A model generated the notes under the pieces. That model was given only the letters and a program-made list of their open reading frames with translations, had not been told where the DNA came from and searched no databases. Shown here piece after piece: positions 9,987 through 20,783 of a stretch of 64,000 nucleotides of DNA. How positions within the stretch are numbered: the stretch's first letter is position 1; each line of letters opens with the position of its first letter. The position numbers were made by a program, and so were the translations under genes. The stretch covers positions 1 through 64,000 of the forward strand of contig MCGO01000143.1 of NCBI GenBank assembly GCA_002104985.1, written 5' to 3'. Source of the DNA: Rhizoclosmatium globosum (taxonomy: Eukaryota; Chytridiomycota; Chytridiomycetes; Chytridiales; Chytriomycetaceae).

Positions 9987-10347
9987 CGGGAATACAGCTA
10001 TTCAAGAAACATCAAGACTCATAACTGCTTAACCACATTCAATCGATCGAACCCTCCTTGCCTAACAACAAGAAAACAAACTACTTAACCACAATCGATT
10101 GAACTCTAACCTAGCCGCAAGTTTATTCGAACCCTAAACCAGCCGCAAGACACATCTCTCCAAGCCACTAAACCAGTCTCCAAGCCACTAAACAAGCCAC
10201 TAAACCAGCCACTAAAAACCGTACCGCACGCACTAAAAACCCTACCGCACCCATTTCACTACAAGCTCTTCTCTGCCGCCGCCACAACCAAGCCGCATCG
10301 AGATTAATCAGATAACTTTTGACCAAACACGCTCATCCAAACCCTAA
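9987..10347 (+). mobile_element. Solo PLE leader unit starting at the hammerhead cleavage site
   Basis: A 361-nt unit that begins CGGGAATAC, exactly the sequence 3' of the predicted hammerhead cut (boundary uncertain by one shared C). It ends at CCAAACCCTAA, followed by degenerate telomere repeats. It looks like reverse transcription of the short 3' product of hammerhead cleavage. It is the most centromere-proximal, and so the first, insertion of the array. Confidence 0.85.
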
Positions 10348-10359
10348 TCCTAACCCTAG
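10342..10359 (+). repeat. Degenerate telomere repeats at the inner edge of the array
   Basis: CCCTAATCCTAACCCTAG, about three repeats with one variant unit. They mark an old chromosome end on which the first PLE unit was laid. Confidence 0.75.
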
Positions 10360-10370
10360 GTTGCCTGTAA

Positions 10371-10930
10371 GGAATAGGATTAATCCTATTATCCTATTAT
10401 CCTATTCCTTAATCTCAGCCATTACTTATAAGGAGGGTTGACTGTAAGGAATAGGATTAATCCTATTATCCTATTCCTTAATCTCAGCCATTACTTATAA
10501 GGAGGGCTCAGTTTAAGGAATAGGATTAATCCTATTATCCTATTATCCTATTCCTTAATCTCAGCCATTACTTATAAGGAGGGCTCAGTTTAAGGAATAG
10601 GATTAATCCTATTATCCTATTATCCTATTCCTTAATCTCAGCCATTACTTATAAGGAGGGCTCAGTTTAAGGAATAGGATTAATCCTATTATCCTATTAT
10701 CCTATTCCTTAATCTCAGCCATTACTTATAAGCCTGGTTCAGTTTAAGGAATAGGATTAATCCTATTATCCTATTATCCTATTCCTTAATCTCAGCCATT
10801 ACTTATAAGGAGGGCTCAGTTTAAGGAATAGGATTAATCCTATTATCCTATTATCCTATTCCTTAATCTCAGCCATTACTTATAAGGAGGGCTCGGTCTA
10901 AGGAATAGGATTAATCCTATTATCCTATTC
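10371..10930 (+). repeat. 77-bp palindromic subtelomeric minisatellite, 8 copies
   Basis: The motif GGAATAGGATTAATCC starts at 10371, 10448, 10517, 10594, 10671, 10748, 10825 and 10902, so the period is 77 bp except for one 69-bp copy that lacks one ATCCTATT octamer. Each unit contains GGAATAGGAT and its inverted partner ATCCTATTCC around short ATCCTATT repeats, giving a strong hairpin. The spacer contains ATCTCAGCCATTACTTATAA and a variable GGAGGGCTCAG block. The last copy is cut off after ATCCTATTC. Confidence 0.95.
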
Positions 10931-11383
10931 TCGATGACTGGGACCAAAATGAGAGAAGGGGTCAAGGATTTTCTGAGTGACAATTCTTTCATAAACAGTT
11001 GTGGGAACTACTTACAGCTTTCACCACCAAGAGAGAGTTTCAACAAGAGTTCAAGTTAAAGTACGAGAACGAGAAGATGGATCAAGAAGAAAGGTATGAA
11101 TCAAGCGAGAACAGGAGTAGTGAGGTGAAATTTCGGAGCGAGAGCGAGAGTGGGTCAATGAATATATTCCATGGTTGTATTCACTGCCTGTAAGTTATTG
11201 TTGTAAGACTTACTGGTGTCTAACACTACAAAACAAAGTACTCTCCTGTTTAAGCTTTTGTCAAATATAGAAGACAAACTGAAACTTTAATTATGAACTG
11301 AAAAGAAAATAAATTATGTGCTTCATGACTTGTCCAAGATGTCTACCATTCTTACACTACGGAGACTCATTCACATAAGTCTG
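10931..11383. other. Spacer with the left arm of the inverted repeat
   Basis: No gene that I can support. The stretch holds the left copy of a 137-bp inverted repeat (11041-11176), which copies exon 1 of the recombinase-like gene in the opposite orientation, and probably the 3' untranslated region of that gene. Confidence 0.6.
11041..11176 (+). repeat. Inverted repeat, left arm
   Basis: Almost identical to the reverse complement of 14979-15115, with a single-base gap. It contains the initiation codon and exon 1 coding sequence of the gene on the minus strand, but here reads outward on the plus strand and diverges after the ATTCCATGGTT point. It could be a terminal inverted repeat of the element or a rearranged second copy of the gene start. 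Confidence 0.85.
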
Positions 11384-14300
11384 TCACTCATCATCATCAT
11401 TGTCATAATCTGTGGCCCAAGCTTCATCCTCACTTGGTGTATTATTGTATCCAAGAACTTCAGCGTGATCATCGAGAAACTGGTAAATCATGGCGTAAAA
11501 GTTTGCCAATGCAGGATCATTAAATTCTCGGGGATAACGTGGGTGAAGGCGGGTGTCATTGGTCGATTCACTTGCAGTGCCTGCTTGGTCTGTAACATCA
11601 GTTGATTTTGCTTCTTCTGAATCAACAATAGAGTCACAGCCATCACTGATACCACCATCAAGTTGCATCTCATCATCACCAAAAGGCTTTCATCCTTGGA
11701 GTCAGCATCACTTTCTGTCTCTTGGATTTCATGGTCGTCTTCAGAAACACTGTCGCGACCCTCCTCCGAAATCTTGTCATCTGCATCTTCTTCCACAATA
11801 GTGTCCCCCACACTGTCACTACCATCTTCACTGCCCTCAGCTTCACTGTCATTACTGCCATCCAAGTCAACTTCAATCACTCTTGAATCTGAGCGAGACC
11901 CTGAACCTGAACCTACTTGCGGTCCAGCTGCATACAAAGAGGAATCACCCTCCCCCGTCAAACTGCACCACTTCCACCACTTGTCAGAGATACTCTTCAT
12001 TTTACGGATAACAGCAGCTCCATCAGTTGTCGCCCCATAATTGTTCTGATGCACTTGAGAGCTGTGTCCAAATTGACTGCTTACTGTAGTGTTCACTTCT
12101 GCCACTGCTGTCTCTTCAAAGTCAATATGATCTGCAAATGACGCCATCATTTGTCGAGTGTGGCGGATTCCCAGATTTACCCCAAAAACCTCCAGAAATT
12201 CTGAATGTACAAGCCATGCAATTTGGATACTTTGCAAGGGATTCCGTTTCTCAAAAACAGATAAGTCTTGGCTTGGATTTCATCTTCGTGGGTCAAGAAC
12301 ATAAGCTTTTTGCGGTTTCTCATGTCAGCCCAGAATGCACTTTGTCGTTTTATTAGTAGTCAACCATAACTACAAGTGCTTACATGTAGAGTGGGTAAAC
12401 AAAGACCAGATACTTTACAAGAATCTGTGCAAGCTCATCTGGAACAAACCGAAACAAGTCTTTATGAAATCCGGAGTTGGCACTCGACTTGTTGTATCTT
12501 GTTCAAACTTCAGTGCCCTAACTCAAAACAAGGACACAACTTACCTCAAGTTGATGCACAATCTGTGTTCAAGAATCATCAAATTTCTTTTGCCTAAACC
12601 CGAATTCACAATGGTGGTCATTTGGAACTCTGTTGTTCGGGGCGGCATTCCACAAAACAATGCAAGACCGAGCATCAACAGAGAAATAAAGTTGTCCACT
12701 TTAGCTAAAAGATAAAAGCTCAGATGTATGCAGCAGCCAATAAAAACTAAATACCAGTGTACGACTCCATTGCCTCAGTTTTGTAGATAAGTCTTGTGGG
12801 CTCAAAAAAGTCATCCTCAAGTTCTTGGTCTTTTTGATGTGCAATTCAAGTCTGTTCCCATTTTCTTCACTAAATGCAGAGCTGTTGGCTTGCTCTGTCA
12901 TGAAGCTGTAGCCTGGTCTTGAGTTTGCGACATTGTCAGTCAACCGTTTTGGGTCAAACGTGAAGTCAGAAACATCCATCCCAAACAGTAAATTACTGAG
13001 TTCTGTTGTGATCACTCGAAAGTAGTTTGCTCGACCTTCCCGGAACATAGTCTTTGAAACACCCAAGCGACCATCGATAACCAACTTGGGTTCATTAGGC
13101 AAACTGTAATCCCAATGTTTGCTAATAAGATTGGCTGTATTGCTGCCCATCATGATTAATCCACATGTGGACTTGAACTGCTTCATTTTGGCATAAGGGA
13201 GACTATGCTTTCCATAACTGACAAGCTCGATGACTTGATTGATTTCCCTTGTTTTTAACAGATATCAATAAAAGACTTCAATCAAACAAGTATGCCTCAC
13301 TTGTCCTTATCAGCTCTTGCCATCCATGAACCAAACGAAGCAATTTCTTGGCACCAATCCAAAACTAGGCAACGAGAAGCAAACAGGAAATGGGTACAAG
13401 GTCCAGTCATGAGTTGCTCTTTGCAAAATGTGCCATCAGGCTGTAAAAATCTGAGCAACAGGTATTCTTCAACCAAATGGATCCGACCAGTATGAGGCCT
13501 TCAAAGCCAATGTCTTCAAACAAAACAATGCGCAACAACTTGATCAGTGCTTCTTGCTGATTCTCAATGACTGCATTAGTTCTACAAAGCAGGGGAACAT
13601 CAAGTGTCTCCAACAATGCCTCAACAGCTTCGTTCACATCATCACGCAGCTTGGGCATTTTGGTGCTGTGTTGGCACCTTGCTTACGAGCAATCAACATT
13701 GTGACAAATAACCCAAGAGTTCTTGCATACGTTGGAATGGTCCCCTTCACGTCAATAGGCTTGAAAGCCTTTCCTGCATACCCAGTGTCATTGGTGGATT
13801 TGCGACCAGCATTCTTGATGGCAGTACGGGTTGGTTGGGTCCCAGGTAAAGTTGCCAACTCATTGACTTTTTCCAAGAACAAACGACACAACATAATCAC
13901 TGTCTTGGTATCCTTTGTCTCTGTCAAGATAGCAATGTACTTTGCTGGATTCTTGATGGCATCAATACCAAAAACTAACTTGTCCCATCCCATCTAATCC
14001 GAAAAAGTTAACTGGTGTTTTTTGACCCCCAAAACACTTACGTTATTCAGGAACGGTGTATTGGTTTTGCTTGATGAAGCAATCAGACCAGCAGTTTCCA
14101 ATCCAGTAGACAAGTAAGCTCTCGAACGTGATCCAGCAGTGTTCTTGATCTGTTTCTGTTTACGTGCAAGCTTTTGAGTTCCTTGGCTCTCTGGCGAGCA
14201 TCAAATCCTTCCTCTGGCTTGTACATTCCAAAGACTCGAGCATACAGTTTAACAACTTGAGTTGGCCTGTACCCCCAATACTGATTCTTTTGGTGTTCAG

Positions 14301-15079
14301 CCCTGCAATGTACCCTGATGGCACTTTGAGACACACAAACATAGTTGCAGTCCAGGCACATGAATCCAAATCTGGCAGGATGGGTCAGACCACATTTCAT
14401 TTTCTTGACATGGCTTTGGAGCTTCTCGGGAAAGTCAACAGCAAGGTTGCACTTGTTGCAGTGAAACAAATTGTCCTCAGAATCCCTCGGAATGAAAGTG
14501 AGCTCATCGTCTTCTAACAAACCAATCAAAGTTTAGTATTTAATAAGAAAAGAGATCAAAGCACTCACTTGTGTAGTCATTTATCCAATAACGAACAGAA
14601 ACAACCTTCTGGTGGACTAATCTATAATGTTTTCCCAAAGCAAATTTGTTGTTGAAGGGTGCAATGTCTTTGCACTCTGGGTTGGGGCATTCAACTTTGG
14701 ATCTGTTGTTTCATAGAGTCAGAAAATGATTTTAAAGTTCTTGTCTGAATTTCAAACAAGAATCAACACTTCAGCAATAATTGCCTCAATATAGAGAATA
14801 AACAATGAGTTTTAGGAAGGATGTGTGGAAAGAGTACTTCAAGAGCTATCATTTGATGATCCAACCACCCAACACAACCAACTACAGCTCACACAACACC
14901 ACCACCAACATTTCCAAACTTGATCTACAACCACCCACCCCTAAGTATCCCATCAACCTCAGGTCCAACACTTACAAAAACCATGGAATATCATTCATTG
15001 ACCCACTCTCGCTCTCGCTCCGAAATTTCACCTCACTACTCCTGTTCTCGCTTGATTCATACCTTTCTTCTTGATCCAT
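11384..15079 (-). pseudogene. Zinc-finger and tyrosine-recombinase-like protein gene, frameshifted
   Basis: Eight exons can be followed on the minus strand: 15079-14976, 14702-14569, 14513-14042, 13993-13301, 13247-12755, 12704-12545, 12497-12384 and 12339-11384, with GT-AG introns. The N-terminal part has C2H2-like fingers (CPNPEC with paired His; CNKC; CLDCNYVC with HCRAEH). The middle and end resemble a tyrosine recombinase core: an Arg box (GMPPRTTEF), a box-II-like GIRHT, then GHSS and a Tyr (NNYG). An acidic low-complexity tail follows. The layout recalls the zinc-finger plus recombinase-like proteins often linked to helicases in fungal mobile DNA. About six single-base losses, almost all in homopolymers (near 14171, 13657, 13497, 12790, 12190 and 11685), break the frame. 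It is a recent pseudogene or carries assembly errors. Confidence 0.6.
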
Positions 15080-15115
15080 CTTCTCGTTCTCGTACTTTAA
15101 CTTGAACTCTTGTTG
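14979..15115 (-). repeat. Inverted repeat, right arm (exon 1 of the recombinase-like gene)
   Basis: Reverse-complement partner of 11041-11176. It carries the ATG at 15079 and ends near the exon 1 donor (GTAAGT at 14975-14970). Confidence 0.85.
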
Positions 15116-15631
15116 ATCCAACAGTATAGAACATTTTTGGTAGGATGAAGGTGACTCATCCTAATCACCCTAATCCAACAGTATAGAACCCTAAGTACAT
15201 AACATCTCTCTCTGCCTTAATTTTTACCACGACAGTCCTATCCTTTTCATCATTTATGGATCCAATGAAGAAAAAGACGTTAGTGAAAAATCAAGGGTGG
15301 GAAAGCAGTGTGCAGGCGGTGACTAGATCTGATGTGCAAATAGGTGGTTGCCAAAATCTCAGCCACTTTGCTAAAATCGCAGGCCCACTCCTTATTTATA
15401 AGTGAGCAGTTAGAGAATAGGAGTCTGCATCTGCATCTGCATCTGTGATCCAACAGTATAGAACCCTAAGGATGCTTATAAAATTGACCCAGTAGTCAGG
15501 TATGGGGGTATGCAGGTATCAGGTTGTCTTTCATTTACCCTGACCTGCTTACACCTTCAAATCATCACTAAATTTTGGGGGAAAAGAGAGTTTGGAGATA
15601 ATTATTTTTTATTTAACAACCACTCTACCCC
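15116..15631. other. Spacer with three copies of an ATCCAACAGTATAGAACC repeat
   Basis: No gene seen. The short repeat ATCCAACAGTATAGAAC occurs at about 15116, 15173 and 15448. The second and third copies run on into CCCTAAG, a telomere-like end. A (GCATCT)n microsatellite lies at about 15427-15445. Several blocks look like remnants of one duplicated sequence. Confidence 0.6.
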
Positions 15632-18091
15632 TTATTTCTTCCGTTTAATGAATAATACAACACCAGCAGGATGGGTTGCAGATTCAATTCCTTGAATTGG
15701 CTTAAAAATGAAGGGTCTTTCCAATGCATTCACTTGTAGAAAGCAAAACTTTTTCTGGACATTGGCTTTCACTGAAGTTTTAAATGTTTTACGTGTTTTT
15801 TCTGAAAAATAGACTTGTTGCAGTGACCTTACTAACACAATGTGCAAAGTTGAGTCATTTGGAACACGATTCAACACATTGATCATTATGTCTAAATCAA
15901 CATTTGATGAGTAATCTTTACACTCACCACTGAGTCCAAAATTTGAAGTGATATCAACACCGTCTGCATTTTTGGCACAATCTAGCCTACCAAACACACC
16001 CATACCATTCCTCATTTGAAAAGGCCAGTCAAAGCCAATTGAAGTAAAGGGGACTACAAAGTCTTTAAGTGACTCTTCTAGCAGATCAAAAGCCCTGTCC
16101 TTCACACAGTTAATTAAGGGTCCAAATTCAATATTGTCTGATAATTGACACAGAACATTTTGAATGAAGATAACTGAGGGTACGCCATCCCCCAATCCCT
16201 TGCAATGTGAAGCAAGGCACATGCAAATTGACAACACAACTTCAAGCTCATTTCCGTCATTCCCATTTTGACCTGCGTTATGGAGATCAATCTGTTTTGA
16301 TCTTAAAGAAAAATCTTTTACCAAAGATTCATAGTAAAAGTAAAATGGAACTTCATGACCATTTAACGCAAAGGCAGGGGATTCAGGTGTTCCCATCAAA
16401 CACAAGAATAACAATACATCCTCTGTCACATTAGGAAAGATTACTTTAGGACACCATGGCAATGATGTTTCCTTCAGAGTTCCATTTGTCATAAGATGCA
16501 CAGGTGCAGGTGCTGACAATTGCGCAAAATGGGAGTGGATCAGAGCAGAGCCTCCAAGTTCTTCAAGTGATGTCCCCAAAAACATGCAAAGTTGGCCCAA
16601 TCTCCCGTTTATACCTTGAAATATATGTTTCTGAGTAATTATTGTGTCATAAATGTGAGCGATCATCTTATTGACCATAGCAGTAGAGAGTTCAGTATCA
16701 ACATTTTTCTTCAAGAACTCTGTTGCAAGAACTGCAAACCAAGGCCTGGAGTTGGCAATTATATAAGTAAGTGACTCTGATACACAATATTTCTCAAGTT
16801 CCAAGAAAGGTAGGTTGACTTTTGGAAATTGAGCAAACACTGTACACCAATTAAGTTTAGGCCCGTCACGGCTTGATTTCCCTCTAGAATCAAATAAATC
16901 AGCAGCTCGGCTGTCTGTACCAAGCAATACAAGACGGACATGAAGACAGCGAAGTGCATTTTGAACAAGCCGAAACCTTATTTGACCATCATCTCCAGAC
17001 CCAAAATTGCATTCATCAATGATAATTGTTGGAACAAATTTCATGCTGCTTATATATTCTTGAAGTTTGGATCCAAGTAATGGCACTACTTTCACCTCAA
17101 CAGGTTTTGATTCAAGTGTGTTGGTGACAAGGAACTGTGTCAACATGAGATGAACAAAGCCAAAGATATATAACTCCATTAACACAAGAGAAGAACAACT
17201 TGGAGATTGTGGCTGCCTGGGATTATCAAAGTCCTTGGACACACATTCACTGAAAAGTGCAGAGATATTCCAGAAACATTGATAAATACTTTGGGATGTT
17301 TCTGTTACTTTTGAATAGACAAAGTAAAAGCATGGTCTTGTTTCCAGTGAGAGAGCATGAATGAGAGCAAATGCTGTCTGTGTCTTTCCACTTCCAGAAG
17401 AGCCTTCCAAGAATACAAAAGGAGTTGGTTTTTGTTGCTCCTTTTCGATTCTGTCAAGTTGCTTCATTATGTTCACAACACAACTGTCTTCCACAATCAG
17501 CTTTGCCACAATTGAGAAAGTTTCCAGTGACTGTTGTACATTTTTGCTTTTGATTTCACCTATGTTTCTGGTAATAATGTCTATGTGGCACATGTTAGTT
17601 GAAAGTAAAAGGAAGGCAGGTCTCAAACCAACAGAACTTGGGACCAGAACCAGAACAAGTACATGATATTGTCTTGCGGCAAGGCAATAGAGAAAAACAT
17701 CCAAGCTCTCCATGAAACTCATAGCCTGTGTGTTGTCGTCAGCGAAAGGAAGGACGATGATCAAACCAACCTTGAAGGTAAACCGATCTTTCTTCACACA
17801 GAATCCAAGACCATCTTTGAACATTGAAACGTTTTCCTCCACATTCTCAGGATTGTATTCGTACGCCTCGGCTCGAAGCAAGTCACTGTGTTGCATCAGC
17901 TGACTCAGGGTCATCCCACCACCATCATCAGAGCAGATCCGCACAAGCAAGAGTTCCACGGTACCAGATAACCCTTTCTTTACCGCAATTGCATCTTTGA
18001 GTTGTTGCACAGTAGAATTGGCGATGTCGATCAAAACTGAAAATCCAATAGTGGTGTTGTGGCCAAACACACAAGAGATTTGCGACAGCAT
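15632..18091 (-). CDS. Crinkler-type effector protein (NTPase plus nuclease), gene A
   Basis: About 804 aa if the 45-nt in-frame intron 17726-17770 is removed. The paralogous gene B has an intron at the same site, which supports splicing. The start is set at 18091 (MLSQIS), because the N-terminus then opens with the short ubiquitin-like Crinkler header (IGFSVLIDIANSTVQQLKDA). A P-loop NTPase follows, with Walker A GSSGSGKT at about residues 215-222 after splicing and an acidic IIIDE strand. The C-terminal region has D, then GECK, matching the D...ExK signature of PD-(D/E)XK nucleases. Crinkler proteins are known in oomycetes and chytrids as effectors that may act in host nuclei or in conflict between strains. 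The target here is unknown. Confidence 0.72.
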   Translation of the reverse strand: MLSQISCVFGHNTTIGFSVLIDIANSTVQQLKDAIAVKKGLSGTVELLLVRICSDDGGGMTLSQLMQHSDLLRAEAYEYNPENVEENVSMFKDGLGFCVKKDRFTFKVGLIIVLPFADDNTQAMSFMESLDVFLYCLAARQYHVLVLVLVPSSVGLRPAFLLLSTNMCHIDIITRNIGEIKSKNVQQSLETFSIVAKLIVEDSCVVNIMKQLDRIEKEQQKPTPFVFLEGSSGSGKTQTAFALIHALSLETRPCFYFVYSKVTETSQSIYQCFWNISALFSECVSKDFDNPRQPQSPSCSSLVLMELYIFGFVHLMLTQFLVTNTLESKPVEVKVVPLLGSKLQEYISSMKFVPTIIIDECNFGSGDDGQIRFRLVQNALRCLHVRLVLLGTDSRAADLFDSRGKSSRDGPKLNWCTVFAQFPKVNLPFLELEKYCVSESLTYIIANSRPWFAVLATEFLKKNVDTELSTAMVNKMIAHIYDTIITQKHIFQGINGRLGQLCMFLGTSLEELGGSALIHSHFAQLSAPAPVHLMTNGTLKETSLPWCPKVIFPNVTEDVLLFLCLMGTPESPAFALNGHEVPFYFYYESLVKDFSLRSKQIDLHNAGQNGNDGNELEVVLSICMCLASHCKGLGDGVPSVIFIQNVLCQLSDNIEFGPLINCVKDRAFDLLEESLKDFVVPFTSIGFDWPFQMRNGMGVFGRLDCAKNADGVDITSNFGLSGECKDYSSNVDLDIMINVLNRVPNDSTLHIVLVRSLQQVYFSEKTRKTFKTSVKANVQKKFCFLQVNALERPFIFKPIQGIESATHPAGVVLFIKRKK

Positions 18092-18330
18092 TATAACAAA
18101 TTTAATAAGCGTAAATGGACACGTGTGATTCACAAATCATATATCCAACACGATCTGAAGTTTGTATTTCGTCAGCCGAAGCGAGGATGTTTGTAGCCGT
18201 CTGTGGACGACATAACAACTTGGCACAGTACCCATATCATTAAGCATTGCACGTTATTGTCGTTACTTTTGCTTTTTATTGCGTTGAGAAAGAGAATAAT
18301 TAAAGCAATCAGACGACTTTGCGAATCACC

Positions 18331-20514
18331 TTAACTCCCTGAAGACTGGTGAACCACGACATTTGAAAAATCAGAATCGTGCATTACGATCATAAGCCTT
18401 TCACTCATGTCTATATCGTCCATCTGCCAGTCTTGCCCGCTCCTTTGTTCGCGAAAATCAATCACACAGCTGTTGGCAGAGCTTTGCAATACAATTCCGC
18501 GCCTTGTTCCTACCCCCAATTTGCCCAAGCGCCTTTCCAAATCCCGTCTCTTATAACACAGCTCAATTCCCCAGAGTACGGTACTCCCATCAGCATGAAT
18601 AGTAAAATCAAACAATACAGTATCCCCGAACCATTTACCAACATCTGGTGATATGATGAACGTTGCTGGAGTAACGAGTTCAAAGGCTTTGTACAACTCC
18701 ATCTGCAAGACTCGCCTCATAACTACCTCTCTCCCCCCACTTTGCGTATAAGCGCTTCGCAGAATTTCGTAATTCACGGCACCAAGCGCAAGCTCGACCA
18801 TTTCGTTTACGTCACGAGGCTTGACCAACGAACGCATCTTGTTCAGGCCATACAGCAATTCCATGAAAAACCGGAATATAATGTTCGAGCTGAAGCCGAA
18901 TCGGTTTGAATGCTCGACAAGAACTCCCTGCCTCACGAATACAGCGAGATTCCTGTTTTCAACAAGAGCATCCCGCAGGTTCCGAATATCGCAATTCTTG
19001 AGAAAATAGACTGCTCGAGTTTCTTTGAGGATGGTGTACATATTTTCACTCCAAATAGCAGATACTAGATTGATTCCAGTCAGTTGGCTGCCACATAGAG
19101 ATGCTTGAGCTGTGTTCAATCTGTTCAGCTCTGAAACTGCAGCACATATGAGTCCAATGTGATTTCCAACGAGAATTCCGAGGTTTAATGCGACAAGGTT
19201 GGTTTCTTCTGTGTTCTGTTGATATTTTTGAGGACAAGTTTAGGACCAAGGCAAGACAGATATGAAAAATGTTACCAATGCTTGGAAACATGAATAGTTT
19301 TTCGTAAAGTACTCCTTCACTTCGTCGTCAGTCAGACCAGTAAGCATGAAAATCGCGTTTCTGGGCAACTCAACAGGAGGCACTGATTCAAGAGATTTGA
19401 ATCCATAGGCTGAAAACATTGCGATTCTGATACAGTTGTTGTAAGAGCCAATCGCCCTGATGACAGTCCAAAATTGTTGGCACGGATGAGGAGACGACCG
19501 TGGATTAACTTTTTCAGAATACATCAAATGAGCATCATCAATAACGAGAAACACTTTGACTCCAGCGAGGGCAGCATCAAGAAGGGTGGCCCAAGTAAAA
19601 TCAAACAAAGAATCAAATGATTCCTGAAATCGCCAGTTGCAGTCATTTATACAAAGTTGAGCCACAGAAAACTTGATGATGATCACATTTGTGTTGGAAT
19701 CACGAAGTTCGTTATTCAATCTGTGAGCCAAGAGTGTTGCCATTGAGGATTTACCCGTCATGGGAGTGCTTTTGAATAAGATAACCGGACTAGCATTCCA
19801 GTAGTCTTTGATAATACTTGTTGTAACAGAATCGCGTGACAAAATGAGCGGAGAACGGTAGTCAATGCCTTGGTCAGAGAGTTCCAATGAGTGCAATTGT
19901 TTGAATAAGTACGTTCGCCCAATTGATGCAACCAGAGAACGTTGAGGAGCTGCGCAAGAGATACGGGTTAGGTATCAAAACATGAGGAATAACACGCACT
20001 TGCCTTGATTGGAAGCAGAATCAACACATGGTGGCGCCTCGGTGGAAGATTCCTTGTATACATGGATACAAGTTCCGTAGAGTTCATGACCTGCAATAAT
20101 CAATAAACAATTTTCGTAAATAAGAAAACCAACCTTGAACAGCAAACCATCTCTTTTCTTCACGGCTCCACGTGCGGGAGAAAAGACAGAATCGCAGTCC
20201 ACTTTGTCCTCGGGATTCAGTCCGAATTGATCCAGAGTCAGACTGAGTCCTTCCTGCGAAGCCCCGAGTTCTTCCGCGAGTTCTTCCGCGAGTTCTTCCG
20301 GCAACAAACCACCGACACTTCCGCTGCTCATTCGGACAAGTGTGAGATCCGAAGCTCTGACGCCCGCCAGTCGCGACATTCGACTTGCGTAAACGGCCTC
20401 TTTAAACGATCCAACAGTGAACCGGTCGGTCACGTCAACATTAACTTCAACGGGGAAGGCTGTCAGGTTCGGGTCAGTGGAAAGCACGCAGAAGACTACA
20501 GTCGTTGTGGTCAT
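18331..20514 (-). CDS. Crinkler-type effector protein (NTPase plus nuclease), gene B
   Basis: Four exons: 20514-20134, 20090-20000, 19949-19276 and 19215-18331; the spliced frame gives 676 aa. The order is a header domain (residues 1 to about 125, with a duplicated EELAEELAEELG stretch), a linker (HHVLILLP, as in gene A), a P-loop NTPase with Walker A TPMTGKSS and Walker B VFLVIDDAH, and a C-terminal restriction-enzyme-like domain with ISPDVGKWFG, LFDF, WGIELC and VIDFRE. This last pattern is typical of the Crinkler REase-type toxin domain. It lies head to tail with gene A, and the two share the intron position after the header. Subtelomeric placement is usual for effector families. Confidence 0.78.
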
Positions 20515-20783
20515 CTCCTTCCCTTTCTTCCAAAGAAATAAGAGAAAAAGAAAGAGAAGAGAGAAGGAAGAAGGAAATTGAATAAGGTAATAAATAGAAT
20601 GTGGAAACGATTACTCTTACGGAACCGTACAGTTTTGCAATCTTAACGATTTAGATGAGTATGGAGGTGAAGCGATTTCCTTGAATCCAATTCAGCGAAA
20701 GTTCGCTGATATAGCCCTAGTCGGAAACTTGTCCTACAGCAAAGAGTGCCGAATTTATTTATTATTTTTAACTCGATCTACTT

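Noticed and set aside
10371..10930. CRISPR-like array
   Set aside because: The spacers are repeats themselves and the genome is eukaryotic; it is a minisatellite.
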